Shown: positions 22,577 to 33,546 of the stretch, piece after piece | How the letters are laid out: the number at the start of each line of letters is the position of its first letter | How positions within the stretch are numbered: position 1 is the stretch's first letter | Source: Biscogniauxia marginata | Taxonomy: Eukaryota; Ascomycota; Sordariomycetes; Xylariales; Xylariaceae | DNA length: 64,000 nt | Assembly (NCBI GenBank): GCA_022695795.1 | Contig: MU404146.1 | Span: 104,357-168,356, forward strand | Direction: 5' to 3' | The notes under the pieces: generated by a model | Databases searched by the model: none | Told to the model about the DNA's origin: nothing | The model's input: the letters and a program-made list of their open reading frames with translations, nothing else | Program-made: the position numbers and the translations under genes

Positions 22577-23533
22577 CTATAGCTTGTCCCAAAGCTTCGT
22601 CTCCTCTTTCTTGACCTTCTTCCCGAGCCGCTTCGTCAGTTTCGCCGGCGGTACTCTGAAATACAAACTAGGCGACTCCCCGGGCTGCAGCGTATGGCTC
22701 ATATACCCCCTGTGTGCCGGGTCGCGATAGTACTCGATGTCCCATCGCGACGTCGGATCCGGCAACCTGTAGGAGAATCCCTTCTGGCGGACCTGTTCTA
22801 GGACCGGTCCCACGTGTTCCGGGCCCGTGGGTAATGGTAGGTCAGTGTTGACACTCTTGCCCTGGACCAACCGCGTGATGGCCTGCTTCGTGTAGTATCT
22901 CGTTGTGACCTTGCCGCCCGCCTTCTCTACGGCGTCGATCGCCGAAGCCGAAGCCCGCGAGATAATGATGTCGATCGGTTGCTTCAGCGAGTCGCCCCCT
23001 CTCGCCAGAAGCTTGATTCCGTCCTTGATGGTGCCCACGAGGTTCGACTGCACCAGCTCCTTCGGGGTGATCTGCTTCGTCGCGTCGATTCGGCCGGCGT
23101 CAATCCACATTTGAAGTTTATCAAGGTTGACTTCGGACATGACATCTGCCCGACTAAGGTCGTGGTTAGCCAGAGCTTGCTCGTCGGCGGGAATTCAACC
23201 AGTCGTCCCGTACAGGTTTTCAAATCCGAGTCTTCCCTTCTGGAAGATCAGAGGTGTCTGGCCACCCTGGAACCAGGGCTTGACTTTTCCATGCTGCTTC
23301 TGGCCCTTGTGACCTCGGCCAGACGTCTTGCCCTTCCCCGAAGAGGGACCACGACCGACGCGGATGCGCTTCTGGTGGGCGCCTCGGTTGTCGGACAGGC
23401 TGGCAAGGATGGATGCGTTGCGGGTCTGCACAGAAAGTGCCGCGAACAGACTGACGAGTGACGGGCGTGCAGGCGAGTCAACTGACGCCTTGCAGCACTG
23501 GGCTGCCAGAAGGGCCGGTATTCGCGGAGGCAT
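22577..23533 (-). CDS. MRPL10: Mitochondrial large-subunit ribosomal protein uL15m
   Basis: Two exons, 23533-23214 and 23153-22577, joined across a 60-nt GT-AG intron, give 298 residues. A basic, Ser/Ala-rich N-terminus serves as mitochondrial presequence, then comes the uL15 core: [20 protein letters not shown] (rRNA-contacting Gly/Lys loop), [52 protein letters not shown] and [19 protein letters not shown] fungal mitochondrial C-terminal extension ([15 protein letters not shown] ... [14 protein letters not shown]) follows. It binds 21S rRNA in the mitoribosome, near the central protuberance. Length is close to the yeast orthologue. No damage is seen although a RIP-like island lies 120 bp upstream. 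Confidence 0.94.
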
Positions 23534-23654
23534 GCTGCGATATATGAGTGGTGTGGTGCAATTCCAATACTCTGTAACTCAATTTTTTGTGATTAATGAC
23601 GGGAACCCAATTAAGGTACCAAGGTGTAGTTGACTCGGTGGTCCGTGCACACAC

Positions 23655-23977
23655 TATCACTTATATATACTTTAGATATTTATTTAAAGTTAAAACGTTT
23701 ATTTTTGTTATATTTTTAACTGATATTATTATATTTCATTTAAATTAATTAAATATAAATAAAAGTATTTATATTAATTTTAATATAAATTTATTTAAAA
23801 TTTTAAATATTTTTATTTTATAAATATTTTAATTTAAAAGTTTTTTTAAAAAAAAGATTTATTATATTTATATTAAATATTTTAATAAAAAGTTTATAAA
23901 TTAAAAATAAAAATTTTATTATTTATTGAAATTATTAAAAAAGGTGTATTAAGTAAATATAAAAAATATATATTATC
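23655..23977. repeat. Short AT-rich island abutting truncated P450
   Basis: About 320 bp of almost pure A/T between the MRPL10 start and the broken end of the P450 relic. Probably the remnant of a RIP-degraded insertion that removed the 3' end of the P450 gene; no structure can be delimited. Confidence 0.6.
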
Positions 23978-25015
23978 CCTGGACGATAAAGCTCTTGTCG
24001 TTCCTTATGTGCTGCGCCTCTAGTTCTTTGCGTGACTTGAGCACAAGCGATGGGCCCTTATCTAAGTTACAGAAAGCATAGGTTATTGCTGCCGAGGCGG
24101 TGTCACTGCCAGCTATGATGAGAAGCCTTGAATCGCGAACAAGTAACAAGTCATCTTATTCCGAGTTTCCAAACAAGGACCCGGCTTCAAGGAGCGGCAT
24201 ATGATATCTGGCTTTACGGGGTTCATCTTCTTCTGATCCTCCATGTACCCCGTACTGTAGCGTACTAACCTCATGAAAGGGTTCAGTCTATTGGGCACCG
24301 TCGCTCCTATGACCCAAGGCAATGTACCAAGGCAGCTGAGTGGTAACGGACTCTTCTTATGCATTATGTCTATATAGGGATGAGGCTGCCCCCTTTAGGC
24401 GGCACAAAAAGCACTCCTGAACACAAGGTCACCTGCTGTTGCGGCATCAATTTGTGAACTGCCTTCTCACGGATATTCAAGACTCACCCATAACATCAAA
24501 CGAGAACCACTCAAACCACCTCGCCGCATTAGCAATATGACCAGATCTTCAATATGTCTGGGCTATTAGCGTATCCGTGTATTTTACTATCCGAGAATCG
24601 TAGGCCCGTAGAGCTTTCGTAGTAAATTCCATGTCCCAGCCGTGGCGGCATCGTCTATCGTGCAATAACTAGTCTTGAATATGTGCCAAGTTTGTCACGG
24701 GATAGCCAATGCCATATCCTGAAGAGAATCAATGAAGTTGATATAGATAGACATGTAGGGGTCGCATATAGTCTGCTTTCTCGAATTTCGTCTGTGGACT
24801 AAACATGGAATCCACGATATCCGGATCGGTCACGGATAGGAGGTCAGGATCAGCGCGGATGCGTAGTCACCATACTGGACGGGCAAGATGTCGAAAGTTG
24901 TCGACCTTATCTTTAACTTTGAAGAAACGGTAGAGCTGCGTGAACCGTATGAGTCCGGGCCCTGGGAACCGGCGTAGGGGGTGGAAGAAGGCTCCCACAT
25001 ATGTGGTGTGGTGTA
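23978..25015 (-). pseudogene. Cytochrome P450, truncated and frameshifted
   Basis: Visible only by reading three frames of the minus strand in order. From about 25010 down: FHPLRRFPGPGLIRF (proline-rich hinge), QYGDY and RIRADPDLLSVTDPDI, GWDMEFTTKALRAYDSRIV, WFEWFSFDVMG (helix E/F region), YMEDQKKMNPVKPDI, and the I-helix IAGSDTASAAITYAFCNL with the oxygen-activating A-G-x-D-T. It stops after SRKELEAQHIRNDKSF at the edge of the AT-rich island, so the ExxR motif and heme-Cys loop are missing. In-frame stops (for example TGA after LIAQTY) and several frameshifts interrupt it. The sequence resembles fungal benzoate/secondary-metabolite P450s. It cannot be functional without the heme ligand. Confidence 0.82.
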
Positions 25016-25969
25016 GCCGACAGCTGTTACTTGAATAACACTAGAGTCGTTAGGTGAGCTAGGCAGGTAAGTATTATGGTAGCCGTAGGTGGCCCGAGAA
25101 TTGCGGCTACGACGTGTAGAGAAGCCCTGAGGGTGTGCTTTCCGTGAACGAAATAGCCTAAGTGAGATAGAATACCTAAGCTTGCTCCTAGCTAGGCGGG
25201 AGTTTCGAGAGACCACTCCGTTTTTACTAGGTTATTCTAAATAGAATATATTTCTAGCGAACTGCATCAAAAGAAAGCCTGGGGTAGTAGCTCATTCTTA
25301 TACCTGGGAAGTAAATAGGGACAAGATGGTATCTTCTGCATTTGTACGAGATCTACCTTGTTTTCAGAAACTGATTTTGTAAGTAGGGTTTATAATCACC
25401 ATGGAGGTTAAAACTTTGAGACACTGTAATTGGATTATGATATAGTACACATTTGCGAAACACAAAACGCCTAAAATGCCACATAAACATTCCAACCCAT
25501 CCTCGACCAAACATGACGGCTACTTGCACAACAGAATATACACAAGCCCTGGGAAAGTTCTGTATGCGGATAGCTGAGGCAAGGCCATTGGTAGATAGAA
25601 TGTCATCAAGTTCTTCAGCTGATTATATCCCTCAAACAACTGAACGTCTTAGAATAATTTAAAGCATTCGATCATAAGCCCATTTTCACCTATTCAATCG
25701 AAAACATCTAACATATAGCCTCTAGCGGGAAATAGATGTGGGCTCCTGAGCATCTTAGAGTTATGTACTGGCTACACAATTGGATATTTCTGACGAAATT
25801 AGGTAGGTATATTTATATACCTACCTACCTAGGTATACAACTAGTATGAGTCCTGAACTAAACAGCCAGTGCCACTAGCCTACCTACCTGGTACCTACGT
25901 ATTTGCGATACCTCTACGAACACCATTCCTCTTGCCCTGCAAGTCCTTACTGAACGACCTCGTATCTAT
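25016..25969. other. Spacer between P450 relic and permease gene
   Basis: No gene recognised. A run of TACCTACCTAGGTA-type motifs lies at 25803-25900. The minus-strand stretch 25216-25020 stays open and may include unrecognised N-terminal P450 sequence. Confidence 0.4.
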
Positions 25970-27813
25970 TTATAGCCGGTACTGTTTTGCTCGCTCGTTA
26001 GCACCAAATATCCAAACGAACAGAAATCTCGTAATTAGTGACCTGTTGGAGTCAAAAGAGAGTCAGAAAGAAACTTACCCTAAACTCCCTATTCTCCCGA
26101 TCAGTAAGGTCAAAGAACTCGCTATCCGCCTTGTGTTCCAAGCTGCCGTACGCACGGTCTCGCCGCTTGTTCTCGCGCGCGTAGTACGCCATCAGCAGCA
26201 GGGTGGCGATGGCAGCGACAGCTGAGGAGGCAACGATCACGATCTTTGCGGGTAGGTAAGCGGGCCCGTCTTCGGCGCGGAATGTCTGGGGCCCGATGAT
26301 GTTGCCCGCGCAGAAGGACATGAGCAGGACGGCGTTAAGGGTGACCTTTTTGGTATGCCCCGCGCAGTTGGCTGCAGCGTACGAGTACAACAGCGGCAGC
26401 GAGGAGCCGATCGCGTTGGTGAGATAGTTGCCTGCGAGGAGAGCCCCCTTGCTGCGCGCGTCAGAGAAGGCGAGCAGGCCGCCGCCGAGGACCCCGCCGA
26501 CAAGAAGGATTATAACGATGATCGGCCCGCGCATGTTAAGCCGCGCGGAACAGAGGCCGGCAGAGATCACGGTTACACAAGCAACGGCGCCCGAGGGGAT
26601 TGACTGCAGAAAAAGGAGTCAGTCCCTGCTACATTTGGACTGTTTTTCAACCCGTAAAGCATGCCTCAGGAGCAAAAGCTCATACAACAAGCCAGAATAG
26701 ACATGTTTTACTCATGAGACGGGCGATAAGAGGCAATAAAGAACTATAAAACTAACTTACTAGTAGTGCTGTCTCTTTGGAGGTGTACCCGAAACCTTTG
26801 ATAATGGTTGCTTGAAAGCTACTGACAGCCCCATTGGGGATGTTGGAGGTGATTGTGATGAGAGCAATCAGCCAGGTCTGGGGGTCTCGGAAGCATTCCC
26901 CAACCTGGCCAAGCTTGAAGTGTTTATTCTCGATACCCGTCTGGTTCTCTCGAACGCGCTCAATAGCCCAGATCTTCTCTTCGCGCGTCAAGCGAGACGT
27001 CATGGGGCTGTCTGGCAGGAAGATTACTACTAGGATTCCGACCACGATCGTGATGAGCCCGAAAAGGAGGAACATTATCTGCCATGGGGTGAACCTTTGA
27101 GACGCGTAGTGCTGAAAGCCAAACGACGTCAGAGCGCCGATTATCGTGCCTGTCCCAGTTCCAACGTACCAGAATCCGACACGGGCCGGCTGCTCGCTTT
27201 TCTTATACCACATACTCGTGATCAATATCAGCGCTGGGGCTACCGCAGCCTCGAAGCATCCAAGCAAGACTCGAAGAGTGGCGAGGGCGGCCCAATTCTT
27301 CGCTGCCGAATTTAGTGCGACGATGAGCCCCCAGAGAATAACGTTGGCGCCGAGGTACTTAGCCGTAGGTAGTCTCTGCATGAGATAGCCGGTAGGAAGC
27401 TCAAATGCGAGATACGTGACATAGAACAAGGTTGCCAGAAGACTAAACTGATTCCCAGTGATGTTAGTATCCTCTTGGAGACCCATCACGTTGGCGTAGT
27501 TAACTATAGGTAACAATGAGTGTATAGGCTTAGTAGTCTGAGGGGATGATAACCTACTCAACGTCTTGTCAAGATACTGAAGATTATAACAAGCCCCTGT
27601 CTAATAGTTAGTAGGAGAGGGCTCATAAAATTGAGCGTACCAAGGAGACTGACACATCAGCGGTACAATCGCCCAATCGATCTTTCTAACCAGCTTTTTC
27701 TCGTTGATCTCAGTCATAATGACGGTATTCTCGTGGTTGAGATACTCGAGCGCTGCATCTGCGTCGATGACCTTAGGCACTCGCCCGCTCATGTCTGCCC
27801 CTTCGGTTAACAT
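25970..27813 (-). CDS. MFS permease, Dal5/allantoate (ACS) family
   Basis: Five exons join in frame: 27813-27654, 27596-27558, 27503-26761, 26603-26079 and 25981-25970, giving 492 residues. Introns have consensus donors (GTAGGT, GTAAGT) or GTCAGT, and TACTAAC precedes the first acceptor. Joins reconstruct family motifs: VPLM|WACYNLQYLDKTL|INYANVMGL, then EDTNITGNQFS, YVTYLAFELPTGYLMQRLP, WGLIVALNSAAKNWAAL, LLGCFEAAVAPALILI, FLPDSPMTSRL and a C-terminal half ending EFFDLTDRENREFRYRL. The plan is 12 TM with a central loop. The family imports organic anions such as allantoate, ureidosuccinate, nicotinate or other carboxylates by H+ symport; the substrate here is unknown. The last exon is only 12 nt (Tyr-Arg-Leu-stop). 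Without it the frame would run on to 26052. ATG 27792 is an alternative start. Confidence 0.9.
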
Positions 27814-28698
27814 GTTTGAATGGTAATTTGGTTTTCACGTTGACAATGGTATAGCTAGTTATCCGTGACCGTTGGCTGGTATACGCCTATAAGTTGGTAC
27901 CTGTCCAAGATAACAGGAATGACGAGATATATAAATCTCATCGGTTGCTCGCCATACTATAGTGGAATAGTCTAGTATAGGTCAGGCAAGAGATCTTATC
28001 AGAGTAAGTAGTATATTCTGATTCGTGCATGCGTCTTGCATGAACGAGTGCAGGAGGGGAAGGAATGGTAGATTGTAGGAAATGATAAGGACGACCCCAA
28101 CATTGAGATGGACATGTCAATGGCTGTTAGATGTGCTGCACTCCTTGGTGGAGCTTGATAAGGAAGCTCGCGACGTTGCAGGTAATGCCGATCAATAGGC
28201 ATGACTCCGAAAACTTGAGATCTAATCGACAGGGATCAGCATATGTTATCTCTATACATCTGGCGGACATGGGTGACTGGACTGGGTAAGCACAATGCAT
28301 TGCGAAGTCGACTTTATGGCTGAGAGTGACATATTGATAGATTACAGCTGATCCCTGCAACACTGAGTGGACTATGTAGGCCAGCGGCTGCCCTAAACAA
28401 GGCGCGCGAGGCTGCCTTTCTGTTCGAGGCCTATTGGGTATATCTTCTTGAGCATTATAGGAACCGCATGAATGGAAACTATTCCTGCCCGTTGTCGTTG
28501 GCCTTCATTAGGTCCTAAACATCCCCCTCTACAAGGGCATAATGATTTGTCCTCTCGAAAAAGCCACGACTTTCATTCCCGGTAGGTTCCTTTATGCTTT
28601 TTGTAGCATAACAAAAACTGATTTGAATGCAGCCTGCTATCCATGGATCTCCTGGGTTCATCCTGAAACTAGCTGTTGTGGGCTACCTTCATTCGTAT
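27814..28698. other. Spacer between permease start and LSM3 end
   Basis: Normal GC content, no gene recognised. The permease promoter must lie in its left part. Confidence 0.45.
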
Positions 28699-29181
28699 TC
28701 ATGAGGAGGTTTGGGGCGAGACCAGGACGACACTATCGCCTGAAAGCAGGCGTTAGACGAGGATGCCCTGATACGATGAAAGGGTTGAAGAGCACACATA
28801 CCTCGAACAAACAACATCTCGGACTTTTTAGTGGTCGTCTTGAAAATAAATATGAGTACAGGACGCGGAGGAAGGCTTGAGAACATTGCTTACTCTTATT
28901 TCCTCATCCTCATCGTCATCGTCTACCACGTAGATTGTTTCTACGACATCGCCCAGGATCAGGTTCATGTGACTGTCGTAAGCCTGAGCGACACGGTGTC
29001 AGTAATGGTTCACTTGAGAAGTTGTGTTCTTACGAAGTGGATGCGAACGCACATGAAGTCGTCCTTTGAGTTCGCGATCACCTCGTAGCTTCACGAAGAC
29101 AACCTCATCGAGCAGCAGGCGCACGAGGTCAAGAGGCTCCGAGACGGAACCGGCCGCGGGACCTTCTTCGACTTCGGCCAT
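28699..29181 (-). CDS. LSM3: LSm3, U6 snRNA / mRNA-decay Sm-like protein
   Basis: Four short exons, 29181-29053, 28983-28894, 28838-28802 and 28739-28699, join exactly in frame to give 98 residues; all introns are GT-AG. The Sm1 motif is [37 protein letters not shown] and Sm2 is [14 protein letters not shown], separated by an acidic [12 protein letters not shown] loop, all as in LSm3. LSm3 is part of the LSm2-8 ring on U6 snRNA in the nucleus and the LSm1-7 ring in cytoplasmic mRNA decapping. Exons of 90, 37 and 41 nt are unusually small, so gene callers may miss it. ATG 29181 is chosen because MAEVEEG matches orthologue N-termini; an upstream in-frame ATG at 29274 would add an unrelated extension. 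It is divergent from the PPR gene. Confidence 0.93.
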
Positions 29182-29724
29182 AGTCGTGGTGCCAAAATCC
29201 CCTTCTTGGAGCCTTTGTAATGATCGGAGTTGTTCTCTTGTTAATATGCGTAAATCCTTTGTTAGCCTGAGCACATGTAGGCTTCAACGTGAAGGTGGGA
29301 TTTAAAAGTAGGTACGTACTACTACTTTGTAACCGGGGCCTCAGTGGATCCAGTGTATGGCCAGAGGAAAAAACTTGTTGCTAGATCCGAAAGTACCTAC
29401 GTACCTACTAGTACTACCTACCTACCTAGTACCGGATTAGTAACGTTCGGAGTATGTATGTACCTAGGTACCTTGACTTTGGAGAGCAAGCTACCCCACC
29501 AACCTAATGTAGTAAAGTCCGGAGCTAAAGACGGGAGTCAACCCCATTCCCGGGACCACAAGAATTGTGGGGTGAGCTCCTCCTCCACATTTACATTTCC
29601 CTCTGTCTATCATCACATCACAACGTAATAGTAGTGGAAGAGCGTGTTATAGGTAGTCGCTCTTCAGATTCTAGCACCCAATCCCGCATCCCTTGATATA
29701 GATAGCTGCCGTCAACAGTTATCA
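29182..29724. promoter_or_regulatory. Divergent LSM3 / PPR intergenic promoter region
   Basis: The 543 bp between two divergent start codons must contain both promoters. It includes a dense array at 29385-29475 of ACGTACCTACTAGT and CTACCTACCTAGTACC-like motifs. No TATA box stands out. Confidence 0.5.
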
Positions 29725-31974
29725 ATGTTCGCAGCTGCTTCAGTTGTCGAGTTTGGTGGGCATCATACTCTCTTCAAGCCACCTAGAGGCACCTGTTCAA
29801 GAATATTGAGTCTCCGCCTACGTCGGCATTTCCACCCGTCTACACACCTATCTACACGCACGTCTTTTTTATGCTCTACGACTAGGGCTCCTGCTCGTAA
29901 TTCCAACATCAAACTGTCGTCCATCTACAATGGCGTCTATGGCTTACGCTATGCAACCACCCAAGCTCACGTTACCATCACCAACGAAGAGATAGAACTC
30001 ATCCAAGACTTATTTCATCGCTTCGGCCCGAAAATTCAACCTCGGGTCACAATTAAAGGAGGCACTGGCGATAATAGCGCTCCGAACAGGGTAGGGTTAG
30101 GCGTCGCCGCTGCTACCGATCCTGTTCGTCGGGTCCCAACTCTCTTCAAACATATCATTGAGGGAATCCAGAGTCAAAACCTGGGTATCTTGGTGCACCA
30201 CATCACCAAACAAGCCTTCATGAATGATGAGAACCTTGAAGATGCCATCGCAGTCCTACCCCGAACTACATTCACCGAGTTGCTCCGCTCACTCGATCCG
30301 TTTCGAGTCGCCAGAGAATGCGACCCAACAGATCAAGTACACGTCAGCGCCGGTATGTATACCATGTTGAACTTGGATGCTACCATTGACGAATGGGGTG
30401 TCCGAAAACTCTACCTGCGTTTGTTGCCCGCTTTACTGAAGTTGATGATGGCGTTGAGACGCTCTGGTCAAGCAATCCTGATAGAAGAGTATACCTATCT
30501 GCTTAGGTGCGCCGGTGCTGCTTCGGACCCGGTCGTTGCGAAATTGATCTGGAATGAGATGATTAAGGATAATACCACACATTGGCGGCAAAGCGATGCT
30601 TATGCCGAGTTCGTTGCCGCCCGGTTCTTGACGATACCTATGTACACCAGCTATGACAAAGTCAGAAGGATGGTGCTGCCAAGGAATCTCCATAGGTCCC
30701 GACTTCTTATCTCAAACCGCAAAAAGCGACGGCTAGACCGCTTGCGACTGAACCTTCGACTTCATAAATACCGCTTTGGCTTGAATAGGAGTATCGCACA
30801 CGGCGAGGATATCATGAGGATGCTTAGGCGCCAGAACTCGGCGCGGAGACTGTTCCAAGCGTGCATCAGGGACGGCTATATCACTGAAAGTACGCTGTGT
30901 GCCCACATGATTGCTCTTGCCCGTTCCGGGTCCTTGCGCATGATCGGGTCCAGAATCCTCCAGGATTATTTTGGCATCAAGATGACACGCCTTACCCATG
31001 ATGACCACAAGATCAATGCCGAGGAGATTCCTCGGATCCATAGACTCCCCGACCACGTTCGTGTCCGGCCCACGGTTCGACTGATGCGTGCTGTCGTTGA
31101 AGCTTATGGCTCCAATGGAGAGATCTCGACAGCCTTTCAGTTGATCGATCACATATCAGACGCGCACGGCATCCCAATACCGCCTGATGTCTGGAACGAT
31201 CTATTGCAATGGACCTACATCATGGCTTCACCGCCAGCATCTACGTCGTGGGCAATACTCGGGTGGCATTCGAAGATACCCAGCGCCGCAGCTGTAGAGA
31301 TGATCTGGAATACCATGACGGCCGAGCCGTACAACTTAAAGCCCGGATTCGATCAATACAGCATCCTCATCAGAAATCTCCTGGGCCGGAACCTGACCGA
31401 GAAGGCCCTGCAGTTTATGCGGGAAGCAATCAAGCGGCTGTACAACGCGCAGTGCCGGGAATTCGAACAGGCCTTGTTCGAGCTTATCCAGTGCCGCCGC
31501 GACGGGATCGGCAGTTCAGCCTCTTCGCTGCGATATGAGAAGGCCATGTTCCACAAGCAGCGGATGTGGTACGACATCCACACCTGGTGCCACAAGCTGC
31601 TTCTCACCTCGCACAACGCCTACCCTGGCAAGCCGGCCTCGGGCCCGACGGTCCCCGACCTGGTCAGGGAGTTCCGGCCGTTCTTCACGAACCCGGTCCG
31701 GTACCGGACGCCTACGGGGTTCGTGTCACTAGTCGACCCCACGATCGAGACGGTGCGTTTCGCGGGCCGTCGCAGCGTCGCCATGGCCATACCTATGAAA
31801 CACCGGCGCACGTGGGTGCATCAGCGGATCAACAGGTGGCGGCCTTTCGTCCTCTCGACCCACTCCCTCGACCCGAAGCGGTCCTCCTTTTACGCCACCC
31901 TGGAACTTCTCACCGGGATGCCCGGGTTGCGTAGATTTGGACACGGAAAGGATAGGGGGAGAAACGGAAACTAG
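29725..31974 (+). CDS. Mitochondrial pentatricopeptide-repeat (PPR) protein
   Basis: Single-exon gene of 749 codons. The first ~75 residues are rich in Arg/Ser/Thr/His with almost no acids and end YGLRYATTQAH, a typical mitochondrial presequence and processing region. The remainder is helical. PPR-like repeats are clearest at about residues 446-480 (VRPTVRLMRAVVEAYGSNG ... AFQLIDHI) and 538-570 (LKPGFDQYSILIRNLLGRN ... ALQFM). A basic segment (NRKKRRLDRLRLNLRLHKY) lies near residue 332, and the C-terminal part is Arg-rich with aromatic motifs (RFAGRRSVAMAIPMKHRRTW). Such fungal proteins bind mitochondrial mRNAs or rRNA to stabilise or translate them. The specific target or yeast counterpart is not recognised. 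The GC-rich third positions of the last 600 bp differ mildly from the first half. Confidence 0.8.
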   Translation: MFAAASVVEFGGHHTLFKPPRGTCSRILSLRLRRHFHPSTHLSTRTSFLCSTTRAPARNSNIKLSSIYNGVYGLRYATTQAHVTITNEEIELIQDLFHRFGPKIQPRVTIKGGTGDNSAPNRVGLGVAAATDPVRRVPTLFKHIIEGIQSQNLGILVHHITKQAFMNDENLEDAIAVLPRTTFTELLRSLDPFRVARECDPTDQVHVSAGMYTMLNLDATIDEWGVRKLYLRLLPALLKLMMALRRSGQAILIEEYTYLLRCAGAASDPVVAKLIWNEMIKDNTTHWRQSDAYAEFVAARFLTIPMYTSYDKVRRMVLPRNLHRSRLLISNRKKRRLDRLRLNLRLHKYRFGLNRSIAHGEDIMRMLRRQNSARRLFQACIRDGYITESTLCAHMIALARSGSLRMIGSRILQDYFGIKMTRLTHDDHKINAEEIPRIHRLPDHVRVRPTVRLMRAVVEAYGSNGEISTAFQLIDHISDAHGIPIPPDVWNDLLQWTYIMASPPASTSWAILGWHSKIPSAAAVEMIWNTMTAEPYNLKPGFDQYSILIRNLLGRNLTEKALQFMREAIKRLYNAQCREFEQALFELIQCRRDGIGSSASSLRYEKAMFHKQRMWYDIHTWCHKLLLTSHNAYPGKPASGPTVPDLVREFRPFFTNPVRYRTPTGFVSLVDPTIETVRFAGRRSVAMAIPMKHRRTWVHQRINRWRPFVLSTHSLDPKRSSFYATLELLTGMPGLRRFGHGKDRGRNGN

Positions 31975-32471
31975 GTAAAAAAGGACGAAAATTGATGATG
32001 ATGGCGGCAACGTATATTGATTAAAGGGGAAGGGGGTTTGAGGGTTTCGCTTCTGAACCGATCAAGGACGACTAAATAGAGCATGATGAGACAAATAAAT
32101 GAATATTCAGATTAGTCTGTTTTACAAATATTTTCATCGTTATATTTGCTAAGTCGTCGACTATCTGTGCTGCTTATCCTGAACAAGGTTGTGCCGACGA
32201 TAGGTTCAGGGCGACAGAATTCACATATGGAAGGAGACATGACAGTCTCCATAATCATGACGACCTACACTACTAACGATGGTAGTAGCGGCTCCCTTAC
32301 ACCACCATGAAAATCACGATATACGCAGTAATATCATGATATGATGGTATCATCATCCTTAACTCCGATCACATCTCTATATAAACCCCTTCCCCATTTC
32401 ATCACCTTCCATCTTCTCTCAGCTTTGATTGTGCTATAGTGGGGGTACTAGTAAAACCTCTTGTCTGGACA
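31975..32471. other. Spacer between convergent PPR and GPI12 genes
   Basis: Holds ATCATGATGATGG-type short repeats near 31993-32006 and 32333-32356. No coding segment. Both flanking genes end here, so terminators are expected but not identifiable. Confidence 0.45.
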
Positions 32472-33546
32472 CTATTTGACCTTCTCAAGCCGCAGGTCAT
32501 TGATGTACATGTACCGGCTCAGCGTGATCCAGCCCCAGCGGAACCACACCATCTGACTCTGGTGGGCCTGCGTCATAGCCATCCTTGCTGTACCGTAGCA
32601 CTCGCGGCCACCAGGGCCGATACCGATTAGGGGGTTCAAATTGACCAGAACCCCTGGGTTACCCTTATCGCTCTTCTTATGGGCCTCCGGGCCCGCGAGC
32701 AGCAGAGCAACCACCGTTGGGAACACGTCCAGAAAGCCGGCGTATTTACGACCTACGCCCACAGACGTCAGGGTGTACAAATCGACGGGCGAGGCCCATC
32801 CAGACTTCCCACGCGTCAGCGTCGAAATAAATCGGCGCGCCCCGTTGTACAGGGATATATGGTTCGGGTGCGAGGAGACGCCGTTGGCGTCGAAGGTTAT
32901 GAGGGCATCAATGGCGGCAGCGGGGGGTTCATCGGCAGCGTTGTACCTTGCACTAGGAGGCGGAGTGAAGGCGCTGCAGAGAAGGGAAGAGATGCGGCCG
33001 GCGTCCCAGGATTGGGTCATCGAGTCGGGAAAGTCACTTTTGTTTGGAGCGCAAAGATGCGAATTAGTCCATGTATGATTTGAAGCTTGCTTGATACACC
33101 CGAACTCCATCCCCAACGGAGACTACACCGCTAAACGGCTATAGATGGCTGGCCCATGACTGCATGGCTGGAGACAAAGGAAAGGGGGGAGGAGCTACAA
33201 CTCACGGACTGTCGAGTACAAAAACATCATCTTCATGTCTCAGGCCCAGCATAAGCCCGCTCTTGACCAACTCGCGACGCCGCGTCTCGCCGAGCCCGTC
33301 GGCGTTGCCCGTGCTCAGGCACAGGATCTTGACGTGGTTGCCCGACTCTGGCCGGGTCAGCGCCAGTACGGTGGGCGCAAAGAACATGGCCTCGTCATCC
33401 GGATGCGCAATTAGCAGGCATATGCGCTTGTTGCGCAAGGTTGGTAGTTGTGTCTGCAATGTTGAGGAAGTGTAGGTATACAACAGCGGCAGAGCGATGG
33501 CGAAGACGCCTGATATGCTCAGACCGAGGAGGGTTGTATACGGCAT
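32472..33546 (-). CDS. GPI12: N-acetylglucosaminyl-phosphatidylinositol de-N-acetylase (PIG-L)
   Basis: Two exons, 33546-33206 and 33036-32472, across a 169-nt intron (GTGAGT ... AAAAG) give 301 residues, about the length of yeast Gpi12. An N-terminal membrane anchor (MPYTTLLGLSISGVFAIALP) is followed by the LmbE/PIG-L deacetylase domain: RICLLIAHPDDEAMFF with the metal-binding His-Pro-Asp-Asp-Glu, CLSTGNADGLGETRRREL, a junction giving VLDSPDFPDSM, and FDANGVSSHPNHISLY with the second metal His. The enzyme removes the N-acetyl group from GlcNAc-PI on the cytoplasmic ER face, step two of GPI-anchor synthesis. All catalytic residues are present. The frame is open upstream to 33726; ATG 33546 is preferred because it puts the hydrophobic anchor at the N-terminus. 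Confidence 0.94.
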
